In this document: piece by piece, positions 1-6,233 of the stretch | How positions within the stretch are numbered: the first letter of the stretch is position 1 | Layout of the letters: the number at the start of each line of letters is the position of its first letter | Assembly: GCA_015222595.1 (NCBI GenBank) | Contig: JADFVP010000232.1 | Coordinates: forward strand, 1 to 9,423 | Length of the DNA stretch: 9,423 bases | Direction of reading: 5' to 3' | Source: Pseudomonadota bacterium | GTDB lineage: Bacteria; Desulfobacterota; GWC2-55-46; JADFVP01 | Program-made: the position numbers and the translations under genes | The notes under the pieces: model-generated | The model's database searches: none | What the model saw: only the letters and a program-made list of their open reading frames with translations | Told to the model about the DNA's origin: nothing

Positions 1-462
1 CTCTTTGAGCCTGTCAACGGACCTTGACGACGTGTCAAATTTCTGAAGCCGCAGGTCGTCCGAAAGGTCTTCGTCTAAAACGGCCTCCAGTACTCCCTGC
101 ACCACTGTCTCGATATCCTCTGGCCTTGAGATTATGTCGAGGTATTCGGAGATCAGGCTCAGCTCGGTGGTACCGAGAAAGAGTACTCTTCTGTAGCTGA
201 AGAGGTTCTTCCACTGCTTGGTAACTCTGTAGAACGGTGCTATGCCTATCAGCACTTCACCCCTGTAAAGCAGAATAATGCAGAGGGACTCTTTCTCGGT
301 TGAGTAGATGTTCCACCATTTCCAGAGCCATTCCCAGGAGAGGAAGATATGGTTGGAGTCGGAGAGCTTGAGCAGCCGGTTCCACTCCGCCTGCATGGAG
401 CCAAACTGCTCGGTGGTGCTGATTACCTCATGTCTAATGTCGGTTTTTACTGCCATATGCAT
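1..462 (-). CDS. GNAT/FemAB-like acyltransferase (BcsL/CelD-type), N-terminal part, runs off left edge
   Basis: The frame stays open from an ATG at 462 to base 1 (154 codons), so the C-terminal half and stop lie outside. Visible marks are an aromatic segment IFLSWEWLWKWW at residues 39-50, a LYRGEVLIGIAPFYR strand at 65-79 and FLGTTELSLISEYLDI at 95-110. This pattern fits the N-terminal lobe of the Acetyltransf_6 / CelD-BcsL family, related to the FemAB-like proteins often found in XrtA loci. These are thought to transfer acyl or aminoacyl groups during polysaccharide or envelope synthesis, but the substrate cannot be read here. The gene begins 2 bases after the exosortase stop, so it is very likely co-transcribed. 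A second in-frame ATG at 456 is equally possible, as neither has a strong ribosome binding site. Family assignment is fairly sure and function uncertain. Confidence 0.75.
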   Translation of the reverse strand, partial: MHMAVKTDIRHEVISTTEQFGSMQAEWNRLLKLSDSNHIFLSWEWLWKWWNIYSTEKESLCIILLYRGEVLIGIAPFYRVTKQWKNLFSYRRVLFLGTTELSLISEYLDIISRPEDIETVVQGVLEAVLDEDLSDDLRLQKFDTSSRSVDRLKE

Positions 463-464
463 TA

Positions 465-1985
465 CTACAGTCGCCCTGCGACGGACTCTATAAATTCCTT
501 AGCGCTCTCTTCTCTCTCTAAAGCGTTGCCGCTCGCCCTGTCTATAGTGACCACTACGAGTGCACCTTCCGTATGCTTGTCTACAAACGAGTGCCACGAT
601 GAGTAGACTTTAGACATGAGCCGGCTGGCTATTACCGTACCGTTCGTCTCGTACCAGAAGTAGATTGTGCTGCTGCCTTCCGGGGTCTCGGTAACGGCAC
701 GGTTCACCTCGAACTTCTTTCCATCGGAGTTGCTTTTTAGTAGGACCCTGGAGGCTCCGTCATGTAGTTTGTTTAGTTTGTAGCTTATAAGCTCCTTACC
801 CTGAACCTGGTACTCGTAATACCCGGCGTAGAGATGTACCTTGACCTTAGACTCGTTCTGAAAGGTTCTAAGAAGCACAGCATCTACGCCTGGAAGCTTA
901 ATAGGCGCCACGGCTCCCTTGTTGTGCAGAATGGACCATTCGGGCACATACGAGTAGTACGATGAGAGTGGCCTCTCCAGCGGAGTCGGCATTGGAGAGT
1001 TAAAGTTTATGATCGAACCGAAAATAAAGAGAGTGACGACGGCGAATATATATGGGACCTTCGCGTACGGCTTTGAGGCAGTAGTGCCTATAGAGGTTTC
1101 GACTTGTCCGTTCACGATACTGTCATCCTCTTTGTGCCTGTCTGAGAGAAACCAGACACCGATAAAGAGAAAGACGTAACCGGCTACCGCAACGAACATG
1201 GCGTGGAGAGTATGGAGCGGGCCATGAAGGTCTCCCGAGAGGTTATAGTATGCAAGCGTACCGATGAGCGCAACGCGAACCCCGTTTGCTATAACAGCCA
1301 TTATCAGACCGTAAACAACGAGTATGACCCGCCTTTTCCAGCTGTTCAATGCTATGTAGGCAAGCGGGACTCCTATTGCGGCAACGGCTACAAGGTAGTT
1401 GACTCCGCTGCAGACCCTTGCCACCTCAAGGGTAATATTCGGCAACTCTATAAAGACGGACTCTCTGTACGCCGGTACGCCGAGAAACTGCATAAGCTCC
1501 GTGCCTATAACGGCGGAGATGTGCTGGAAAGGTTCATGCAGCCTCTCTGTCAGCAGATCCCATGAGGTGAGCATGAAGAGCAGATACAGAATTGGAAAGA
1601 GCAGGTTCTTTAGAAAATCGGTCCCGAGGGTCAGAAGGACGATTGCGGTGAACGCAATGATGAGCGCGAGTTCCTGCAAGGCGAGAATTCCGCCCAGGTC
1701 TCCTATAAGGTATGAGATCAGAGAGAAGAGCAGAAGCGGCGCTCCGGCAAAGAGGTTAGGGGAGACAGGTAGAAGCGCCAACTTCTCTTTGCGGTTCCAG
1801 ATAAGATATATGCTTATGATAAGAACCAGAAAGCCGTGCGAGTAGGCCGCATTAAAGTACCATGACCTCAGGAGCGTATATAAGACCCCGGCAAAGGAGT
1901 AGGTAAAGAAGACAGAGAGAACAAGTGCGGCTAACCAGAACCGCCTGCGCGAGTCAGAGTTATATGAGGAAGTCAGCGTGCTCAT
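465..1985 (-). CDS. xrtA: exosortase (XrtA type) with fused C-terminal EpsI domain
   Basis: Membrane-embedded cysteine transpeptidase expected to cleave PEP-CTERM sorting signals on surface proteins. The protein is 506 aa, the length typical of exosortase-EpsI fusions. Residues 1-280 form a multi-pass membrane domain with YSHGFLV (48-54), the active-site motif VARVCSGVNYL with Cys192, NGVR with Arg237, and LHTLH with His261; these are the three catalytic positions of the family. After a linker and another membrane segment (about 310-327) comes a soluble EpsI-like domain with the hallmarks YYEYQVQGKELI (389-400) and IYFWYETNG (441-449). The Cys motif reads VCSGVN rather than the more usual ACSG(L/I)R. 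The start ATG overlaps the deacetylase stop as ATGA (1982-1985), with GAGAGG just upstream, so translation is probably coupled. The family is secure. The XrtA subtype rests on the neighbours and the EpsI fusion. Confidence 0.93.
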   Translation of the reverse strand: MSTLTSSYNSDSRRRFWLAALVLSVFFTYSFAGVLYTLLRSWYFNAAYSHGFLVLIISIYLIWNRKEKLALLPVSPNLFAGAPLLLFSLISYLIGDLGGILALQELALIIAFTAIVLLTLGTDFLKNLLFPILYLLFMLTSWDLLTERLHEPFQHISAVIGTELMQFLGVPAYRESVFIELPNITLEVARVCSGVNYLVAVAAIGVPLAYIALNSWKRRVILVVYGLIMAVIANGVRVALIGTLAYYNLSGDLHGPLHTLHAMFVAVAGYVFLFIGVWFLSDRHKEDDSIVNGQVETSIGTTASKPYAKVPYIFAVVTLFIFGSIINFNSPMPTPLERPLSSYYSYVPEWSILHNKGAVAPIKLPGVDAVLLRTFQNESKVKVHLYAGYYEYQVQGKELISYKLNKLHDGASRVLLKSNSDGKKFEVNRAVTETPEGSSTIYFWYETNGTVIASRLMSKVYSSWHSFVDKHTEGALVVVTIDRASGNALEREESAKEFIESVAGRL

Positions 1986-2839
1986 GTACCTCTCTTCACC
2001 TCTTCTATCTGGTCGGCATAAACGATCTTCATCGGCGCAAACTTGAAGTTTTCCATCAGCTCCACCAGTTTCTGTTCAGTCTTCTTTAGATTTGTGTTGT
2101 GCCTGAAACACGAGAGCCAGCTCCCGTTAATACGTGGCTGGCCAGGGTCCACTTCCCATGGGTGGAGGTAGATGATGGCCGATCTCTTCTCTTTTCTGTT
2201 TATATTGCCGAGTCCCCACTTGATAAACTTTAACGGCAGGAGCCTCAGGTAGCCGCCTCCAGCTACAGGCAGGTTGCGCCCGAAGAGGCGTACGGTAGAG
2301 AGCGGTAGCTCTAATATCTGTCGGGAGTTTTTAAGCTCTACTATTTTGCTGAAGCGGTCGAACTCTATGTAGCCGTATCTGTCGTGGCGTATAGGAAAGA
2401 TGGACGAGTCGTAGATAAAGCCTTCTTCGGCCAAGATATCCAGCGCCCATAAAGAACGCTTCGTTACTGAGTAACTTGCCGCGCGGTAGCCGACAACCTC
2501 GGCGCCGATAACATCTTCGATTATTCTCTTGGTCTTCCGGGTATCCTCTCTGAAGACCTGAGGGGTGAGGTCGTAGACCAACCGGTGCGAGTAGCCGTGA
2601 GACGCAAGCTCATGCCCCCTCGCGGCTATCTTTTTCACGAGCCCCGGATACCGCTCGGCTATCCAGCCGAGCGTAAAGAAGGTCGCCTTGGTTTCGTGAG
2701 TGTCGAGTCTGTCGAGAAGAAGTTCGGTGCTCGCCTCGACCCTGCTTTCGTACTTCGACCAGTCGTCAAACTTTACAGTATCGGCAAAGGCCGAGACCAT
2801 GAAGTAGTCTTCAACGTCTATTGTAAGTGCATTTAGCAT
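1982..2839 (-). CDS. polysaccharide deacetylase, XrtA-associated (NodB fold plus DUF3473-like C-terminus)
   Basis: Carbohydrate esterase 4 (NodB) enzyme of 285 aa that would remove N- or O-acetyl groups from the exported polysaccharide. Motif 1 is TIDVEDYF with Asp8 and Asp11 (catalytic base and metal). Motif 2 is SHGYSHRL with metal ligands His81 and His85. Motif 3 is GYRAASYS with Arg119. Motif 4 is DSSIFP (144-149) and motif 5 LHPWE with His226. The short N-terminus leading straight into TIDVEDYF and the C-terminal part after the LHPWE motif (YLHPWEVDPGQPR) match the XrtA-system deacetylase family. No signal peptide is seen, so it is probably cytoplasmic or acts at the inner face of the membrane. 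It is the first gene after a 204-base gap that follows the NusG-like gene, and it overlaps the exosortase by 4 bases. The ATG at 2839 lacks a clear Shine-Dalgarno, but no other start is available before an in-frame stop upstream. Confidence 0.93.
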   Translation of the reverse strand: MLNALTIDVEDYFMVSAFADTVKFDDWSKYESRVEASTELLLDRLDTHETKATFFTLGWIAERYPGLVKKIAARGHELASHGYSHRLVYDLTPQVFREDTRKTKRIIEDVIGAEVVGYRAASYSVTKRSLWALDILAEEGFIYDSSIFPIRHDRYGYIEFDRFSKIVELKNSRQILELPLSTVRLFGRNLPVAGGGYLRLLPLKFIKWGLGNINRKEKRSAIIYLHPWEVDPGQPRINGSWLSCFRHNTNLKKTEQKLVELMENFKFAPMKIVYADQIEEVKRGT

Positions 2840-2890
2840 TGTATGAGTGCCATCAAGTGTTGGGTAGGGGACGGAGCTGTGTCGGTTTTA

Positions 2891-2904
2891 GGCGGGCTGC
2901 CGCC
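2891..2904 (-). promoter_or_regulatory. ops-like hairpin, candidate recruitment site for the NusG/RfaH-like factor
   Basis: The minus strand reads GGCGGCAGCCCGCC, a perfect 5-bp GC stem with a CAGC loop, 52-65 bases before the deacetylase ATG. The first nine bases, GGCGGCAGC, differ at one position from GGCGGTAGC, the core of the E. coli ops element that recruits RfaH through a small hairpin in the non-template strand. A RfaH-like gene ends 139 bases upstream. No U-tract follows, so it is not an intrinsic terminator. The resemblance is visible; the function is a guess, since ops sites of other NusG paralogues differ. Confidence 0.3.
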
Positions 2905-2954
2905 ATTCAGGTGCACTTTAATTTCTGTGCCTGTTGGTGCGTCTTTTTGATTGT

Positions 2955-2995
2955 ACTTCTCAGACGTAATAACTGTTTCTATTTTTATGAGAAGT
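2955..2995. repeat. 8-bp perfect inverted repeat
   Basis: ACTTCTCA at 2955-2962 is the exact reverse complement of TGAGAAGT at 2988-2995, with 25 bases between. It lies downstream of the nusG-like stop. On the transcribed minus strand it is not followed by a U-run, so a terminator role is unlikely. It could be a protein-binding site or an mRNA hairpin, or chance in an AT-rich stretch. Confidence 0.3.
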
Positions 2996-3043
2996 TTTGC
3001 AGCCTGTAATCGGTTATTACTTTAGCGGTACTTATGTGCAGAG

Positions 3044-3532
3044 TTAAATCCTGTGAAGCAGCGCGGGGTCTATTACCACCCGCGCGTCTATCTCTTTTAA
3101 AAGTATGCTGACCCGTTCCATACCGGAGGCTCCGGCTAAGAAGACTGCGCCAAGGCCGTAGAACGGGCCTCCGCGAACCTCGACCTCTTCGCCGGGCACA
3201 AAGCCGGCAGTGGAGGCCTCAAGCTCTCCGCTCTCTATTCTGTTCTCAATTGAGTCTATGATACTTTGGTCTACCGGGGTCGGGCTATCGTCGAAGCCGA
3301 CTATCTTGCGCACTCCCGCAGCATACTTTACAAGGCGGTGGCACATTGTGGGGTCGAACTTTGCGAAGAGGTAGTTCGGAAAGAGTGCAGAGGTAACCTC
3401 TTTCGCTTTGCGCCGGACTGTCTTGCGCTCTGTGAGTTTGGGGTTGAAGACCTCAAGTCCGTGCTCTTGCAGCCTGCAGGCCACCAGATCTTCCTGCCTC
3501 TGTTTTGTATAAATAAGATACCAGTTGAGCAT
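3044..3532 (-). CDS. specialised NusG paralogue (RfaH/UpxY/LoaP-like transcription antiterminator)
   Basis: Transcription elongation factor of 162 aa. Residues 1-100 form an NGN domain that opens directly with NWYLIYTKQRQED (3-15) and carries LFPNYLFAKFD (50-60), the conserved core that contacts RNA polymerase. Residues 108-160 form a KOW domain with VPGEEVEVRGGPFYGLGAVF (112-131). The short length and the GPFYGL form of the KOW motif are closer to RfaH-like paralogues than to housekeeping NusG. Such proteins bind paused polymerase at one or a few loci and suppress termination in long polysaccharide operons; that is established for RfaH, UpxY and LoaP and inferred here from position. It is separated from both neighbours by 204 and 281 bases, unlike the rest of the cluster, and has a structured leader. 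The ATG at 3532 has no strong ribosome binding site, and the stop is TAA. Confidence 0.88.
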   Translation of the reverse strand: MLNWYLIYTKQRQEDLVACRLQEHGLEVFNPKLTERKTVRRKAKEVTSALFPNYLFAKFDPTMCHRLVKYAAGVRKIVGFDDSPTPVDQSIIDSIENRIESGELEASTAGFVPGEEVEVRGGPFYGLGAVFLAGASGMERVSILLKEIDARVVIDPALLHRI

Positions 3533-3552
3533 AGTGTAATGATCTATTTTCG

Positions 3553-3600
3553 GGTCTGCGGCAGCAGTGCAAGCATAAATTTTGCTATAGCCGCAAAGCC
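3553..3600 (-). promoter_or_regulatory. strong hairpin in the leader of the nusG-like gene
   Basis: On the minus strand GGCTTTGCGGC (3600-3590) pairs with GCCGCAGACC (3562-3553), giving 10 bp with one bulged C (3598) and one G-U pair (3596/3556). The core TGCGGC/GCCGCA is perfect. The loop contains a second small stem AGCA/TGCT (3586-3583 with 3575-3572). The structure ends 20 bases before the start codon at 3532 and is followed by CGAAAATAGATC rather than a U-tract. It could control translation or serve as a recruitment or pause element. The pairing is visible, while the role is unknown. Confidence 0.45.
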
Positions 3601-3612
3601 CTGATTATTAAT

Positions 3613-3640
3613 AAAAAAGAGTAGTTACCGTCGCCTCTTT
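3613..3640 (-). terminator. weak terminator-like hairpin (possible attenuator) before the nusG-like gene
   Basis: On the minus strand AAAGAG (3640-3635) pairs with CTCTTT (3621-3616), with a 13-base loop, and the T-run goes on for three more bases (3615-3613). The stem is short and AT-rich, so efficiency as an intrinsic terminator is doubtful. Its left arm, extended to AAAGAGG (3640-3634), can instead pair with CCTCTTT at 3704-3698, which would prevent this hairpin. It may end the sugar transferase transcript, act as an attenuator, or be chance. Confidence 0.3.
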
Positions 3641-3663
3641 ATCGATATCTTATATTTCGGCAT
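3625..3663 (-). other. possible 12-codon leader ORF (MPKYKISIKRRR)
   Basis: An ATG at 3663 opens a frame of 12 codons rich in Lys and Arg that stops with TAA inside the loop of the terminator-like hairpin (3613-3640). A ribosome on its last codons would cover the left arm of that hairpin. No good ribosome binding site is visible and ORFs this short are common by chance, so it is only a candidate leader peptide. Confidence 0.2.
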
Positions 3664-3751
3664 TACCGTACAAAACTGTACCGTTAGCAGTACAAAAAAA
3701 GAGGTGGATTGCAAAGAGGGTTTTATGGTTTTTATTTTAATGATTTTAAGT

Positions 3752-3781
3752 ATTTACGTGACTGAAGATTGCGTACGTCAA
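3752..3781 (-). promoter_or_regulatory. possible sigma-70 promoter for the nusG-like gene
   Basis: The minus strand has TTGACG (3781-3776), five of six bases of the -35 consensus, then an 18-base spacer and GTAAAT (3757-3752), a poor -10 with three matches. TAAATA one base further (19-base spacer) is no better. It sits about 33 bases after the sugar transferase stop and would give a leader of roughly 200 bases before the nusG-like start. Only the -35 box is persuasive. Confidence 0.25.
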
Positions 3782-3813
3782 GGAGCTATTCCAGGGTACG
3801 GCGGGCAGTTCGG

Positions 3814-5208
3814 TTACCGCGCTCCAGAGCCTGAGAAGACTACCTTGATAGTCCAGAAGATGATCATAAGGTCAAGAAGAGGAGACATGTTCTTTATGTA
3901 GTAGATATCGAACTGGAGTTTCTCCAAGGCGTCCTGCACAGAGGCGCCGTACGGATACTTTATCTGAGCCCAGCCGGTGATGCCCGGTTTCGTAACGGAG
4001 CGCATCTCGTAGTACGGTATAACCTCTTTGAGCTTGTTTACAAAGTACGGCCTCTCTGGCCTTGGGCCCACAAAACTCATGTTGCCCTTGATCACGTTTA
4101 TAAGCTGCGGCAGTTCATCTATGCGAGTCTTTCTTATGAACCGTCCCACCCGCGTAACACGGTCGTCGGAAGTGCCTGCCCATACGGGTCCTGTGCCTTT
4201 TTCTGCATCCTGTCTCATGGAGCGGAACTTGTATATTTCAAAAAGCTTGCCGTTCTCACCGACCCTTTCCTGCTTGAAGATCACGGGCCCGCTCGACTCT
4301 AGCCTGATTATGACCGCTGCTACCAGCATAATAGGTGCGGCCAGGACGAAGACAAAGGCCGAGAGAATTATGTCGAAGATACGTTTAGATATCTTTCTGG
4401 TCCTTAGCGATTTAAAGCCGTCCGAGAAGACCATCCAGCTCGGCTTAAGGTGATCTAGCGGTATCTTGCCGGTGGCGCGCTCCCTGAAGGTCTCGCCCTC
4501 TTCAATGGTAATGCCGGCGAGCTTGCAGTCCAAGAGCGCAGACATAGGCAGCTTCGCCCGTCTGTCCTTGAGCGCTACTATTATTCTGTCTATTCCTTCG
4601 CTCTTGGCAATACGCGCTATGTCTCCGTAGCCCCCGACCACGCCGGGGTTTACTATGGAAGTTCCGAGCTTCGCCGGGTCGTCGTCAATGAAGCCGACAA
4701 GTTGCAACCCATGCACGTTGTGCTTGTAGATGTCCGAACCGATATTCTTGGCAAGGTCTCCTGAGCCGATAATGAGCACCCGGTTGTTCGGCAGCTCAAC
4801 TGAGATGTATTTCGAGAAGATCATTCTCCAGAAGAGTATGATTAACGGAAGGAAGATCGCGGTTCCGAGCTGAATGCCGCGCCAGGCCCTGAAGGACGGG
4901 GCTATGTAGAAGAGGCAGAAGAGAATGATTGTTGCCACTATGGTAGCCTGGATCAGGCGGTAGAACATGTGCCTGTTGGGCAGGTAGTAGTCGGGCGCGT
5001 ACATGTTGAAGTAGTAGAAGGTGATGGAGTAAGTGACGGTAAGGACTATGGTCTTTACGAACTGGGGATCGTAGACGAACAGAGCGCTGCTCTCGAAGCT
5101 GAACCGGAGCGCAGTTATGAGTAGCACGCTCAGGAAGAGCAGTATAGACTCTGAGACGAAGATGAAGACCGTCTTGGCAGAGAAGTATCTGTTGAAGAGA
5201 TGAAACAC
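3814..5208 (-). CDS. exopolysaccharide polyprenyl glycosylphosphotransferase (initiating sugar transferase, PEP-CTERM/XrtA-associated type)
   Basis: Inner-membrane phosphoglycosyltransferase of 464 aa that should move a sugar-1-phosphate from a nucleotide sugar to undecaprenyl phosphate, the first committed step of polymer synthesis. The N-terminus has about four membrane segments (near 13-35, 48-68, 86-104 and 112-130). A Rossmann-like domain follows with VLIIGSGDLAKNIG (144-157). The catalytic domain starts with KRIFDIILSAFVFVLAAPIM (275-294) and contains KFRSM (327-331), the DELPQL segment with catalytic Asp364-Glu365, MSFVGPRPE (377-385) and KPGITGWAQI (407-416). The C-terminus FSGSGAR resembles that of the XrtA-associated subfamily. 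The start is GTG at 5208; AGGGG seven bases upstream overlaps the stop of the kinase gene, supporting it. The gap to the kinase is 10 bases. It is the last gene of the first block. Confidence 0.94.
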   Translation of the reverse strand: MFHLFNRYFSAKTVFIFVSESILLFLSVLLITALRFSFESSALFVYDPQFVKTIVLTVTYSITFYYFNMYAPDYYLPNRHMFYRLIQATIVATIILFCLFYIAPSFRAWRGIQLGTAIFLPLIILFWRMIFSKYISVELPNNRVLIIGSGDLAKNIGSDIYKHNVHGLQLVGFIDDDPAKLGTSIVNPGVVGGYGDIARIAKSEGIDRIIVALKDRRAKLPMSALLDCKLAGITIEEGETFRERATGKIPLDHLKPSWMVFSDGFKSLRTRKISKRIFDIILSAFVFVLAAPIMLVAAVIIRLESSGPVIFKQERVGENGKLFEIYKFRSMRQDAEKGTGPVWAGTSDDRVTRVGRFIRKTRIDELPQLINVIKGNMSFVGPRPERPYFVNKLKEVIPYYEMRSVTKPGITGWAQIKYPYGASVQDALEKLQFDIYYIKNMSPLLDLMIIFWTIKVVFSGSGAR

Positions 5209-5218
5209 AATCAGACCC

Positions 5219-6220
5219 CTAGTAGTAGTAGTTCTTCATCGGCATGTCGGCGCCGTTAAGTACAGTTCCGATAATATTGCTGTTGTTCAGAGATGCTGTG
5301 GCCTTTGTTACTATGTCCTTTGGTGTCTTACCCGCGCGCACCACCAGTATAAGGCCGTCTACGACCCTGCTGATTATGCCCATGTCCGCAAGCGGCAATA
5401 TCGGCGGGGAGTCGAGTAGTATGTAGTCGAACTCGTACTTCAATGTCTTTATCAGGTTGCTGAAGCGCTGCGAGCCCAGGAGCTTTGTCGAGTTCTCCTG
5501 ATGTCTGCGTGCCGGCATGATGTAGAGTCCCGTCTCCTCAATCTGTATGATCGAGTTCATCGGTTCAGCATTGCCGCTCAGAACGTCCACCGTTCCCGTG
5601 CTGTTGCTCTGTACGTTGATGTAGGTCATAAGCGTCGGGCGTCTGAGGTCGCACTCTATTATCAGAACCTTCTTCTTAAAGTCGTTTGCCATAACGTAGC
5701 CGAGGTTGAGGCTGGTAATGGTTTTACCCTCACCCTTGACCGAACTGGTAATGGCAAAGCACTTGTAAGAATTTTTCAGGCTAAGGTGCTCGAGTTTGGT
5801 ATAGAGCACGCGGTACTGTTCGCCGATAAGCGGGTTCTGAGTGTCCGTTACCACCGGCGGATTCTTGAGACTCACCTGAGGGATCAGTTGGCGAACCTCG
5901 GTCTCCGGTACGTAGGCTTTTCCGGGCACGGCTCGCTCCGGGCCGGAGTGGGCTGAACTGCCGGAACCCTCGGAGGACGCAACGCTGAGCGCGGCGTCGT
6001 AAGCGTCTCTTTTGGCCTCTTGCGAAAGAGTGGCGTAGGCGTCATTGATCTCTTCGAGTATTACATCCTTTTCGTCATCGCTGTATAGAGAGTAGAGCGC
6101 AACCGAGCTTTCGCCATAAGTGGCCTTGGCGCGCTTGTAAGCGGCATCAATCTCCTCAGCCGTAGCGTCGGGCATTACGTCGAGAAGGTCGTAGAAGTTT
6201 TTTCCGTTCATTATTGGCAT
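5219..6220 (-). CDS. J-like domain fused to a CpsD/Wzc-type tyrosine kinase (XrtA-associated autokinase)
   Basis: Cytoplasmic bacterial tyrosine (BY) kinase, 333 aa from the ATG at 6220. I preferred this start to the ATG at 6262 because CAGGA lies at the right distance before it and the longer version overlaps the MinD-like gene by 29 bases. Residues 9-77 look like a degenerate DnaJ domain: NFYDLLDVMPDATAEEIDAA at the start and INDAYATLSQEAKRDAYDAA at the end, but no HPD motif. A Ser/Gly-rich linker (about 80-100) follows. The kinase domain has Walker A SSVKGEGKT (159-167), Walker A' LIIECDLRRPT (186-196) and Walker B YILLDSPP (266-273). The protein ends in three tyrosines (331-333), a minimal version of the autophosphorylated tail. 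BY kinases control chain length by cycling on the Wzz-like partner, here encoded two genes upstream as a separate protein. Activity is inferred from the motifs. Confidence 0.9.
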   Translation of the reverse strand: MPIMNGKNFYDLLDVMPDATAEEIDAAYKRAKATYGESSVALYSLYSDDEKDVILEEINDAYATLSQEAKRDAYDAALSVASSEGSGSSAHSGPERAVPGKAYVPETEVRQLIPQVSLKNPPVVTDTQNPLIGEQYRVLYTKLEHLSLKNSYKCFAITSSVKGEGKTITSLNLGYVMANDFKKKVLIIECDLRRPTLMTYINVQSNSTGTVDVLSGNAEPMNSIIQIEETGLYIMPARRHQENSTKLLGSQRFSNLIKTLKYEFDYILLDSPPILPLADMGIISRVVDGLILVVRAGKTPKDIVTKATASLNNSNIIGTVLNGADMPMKNYYY

Positions 6221-6233
6221 CGATCTTCCTGTA

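Larger units (their letters stand above)
2840..3043 (-). promoter_or_regulatory. intergenic region between the nusG-like gene and the deacetylase
   Basis: This 204-base non-coding gap contains a perfect GC hairpin (2891-2904) resembling an ops element, an 8-bp inverted repeat (2955-2962 with 2988-2995) and a GTAAT-N5-ATTAC palindrome on the minus strand (3006-3020). I found no convincing sigma-70 or sigma-54 promoter and no terminator with a U-run. The deacetylase operon could therefore be read from the nusG-like transcript, as expected if the NusG paralogue acts on RNA polymerase here. The regulatory role is inferred from the gap and these structures. Confidence 0.35.
3533..3813 (-). promoter_or_regulatory. 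281-base leader region upstream of the nusG-like gene
   Basis: AT-rich non-coding gap between the sugar transferase and the nusG-like gene, in an otherwise tightly packed cluster. Beyond the individually listed sites it holds three copies of ACGGTA on the minus strand (3631-3626, 3669-3664, 3684-3679), a small imperfect hairpin around 3667-3684, and three CTCTTT tracts (3720-3713, 3704-3698, 3621-3616) that could compete for one AAAGAGG segment (3640-3634). This suggests regulation by RNA structure, but no known riboswitch class is recognised. Confidence 0.4.

Noticed and set aside
2840..2860. TGGCAC before the deacetylase, resembling the -24 box of a sigma-54 promoter, as known for PrsR-controlled PEP-CTERM genes
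   Set aside because: The distance from GG to the next GC is about 12 rather than 10 bases and the -12 part would overlap the start codon.
2955..2995. Inverted repeat after the nusG-like gene considered as its terminator
   Set aside because: The loop is 25 bases and the transcribed strand has no U-run after the second arm.
3704..3901. 65-codon plus-strand frame in the gap next to the sugar transferase
   Set aside because: Half of it overlaps the sugar transferase C-terminus on the other strand; there is no domain and the rest is AT-rich leader sequence.
4028..4453. 141-codon open frame on the plus strand opposite the sugar transferase
   Set aside because: It lies opposite the conserved catalytic domain and is best explained as an antisense shadow.
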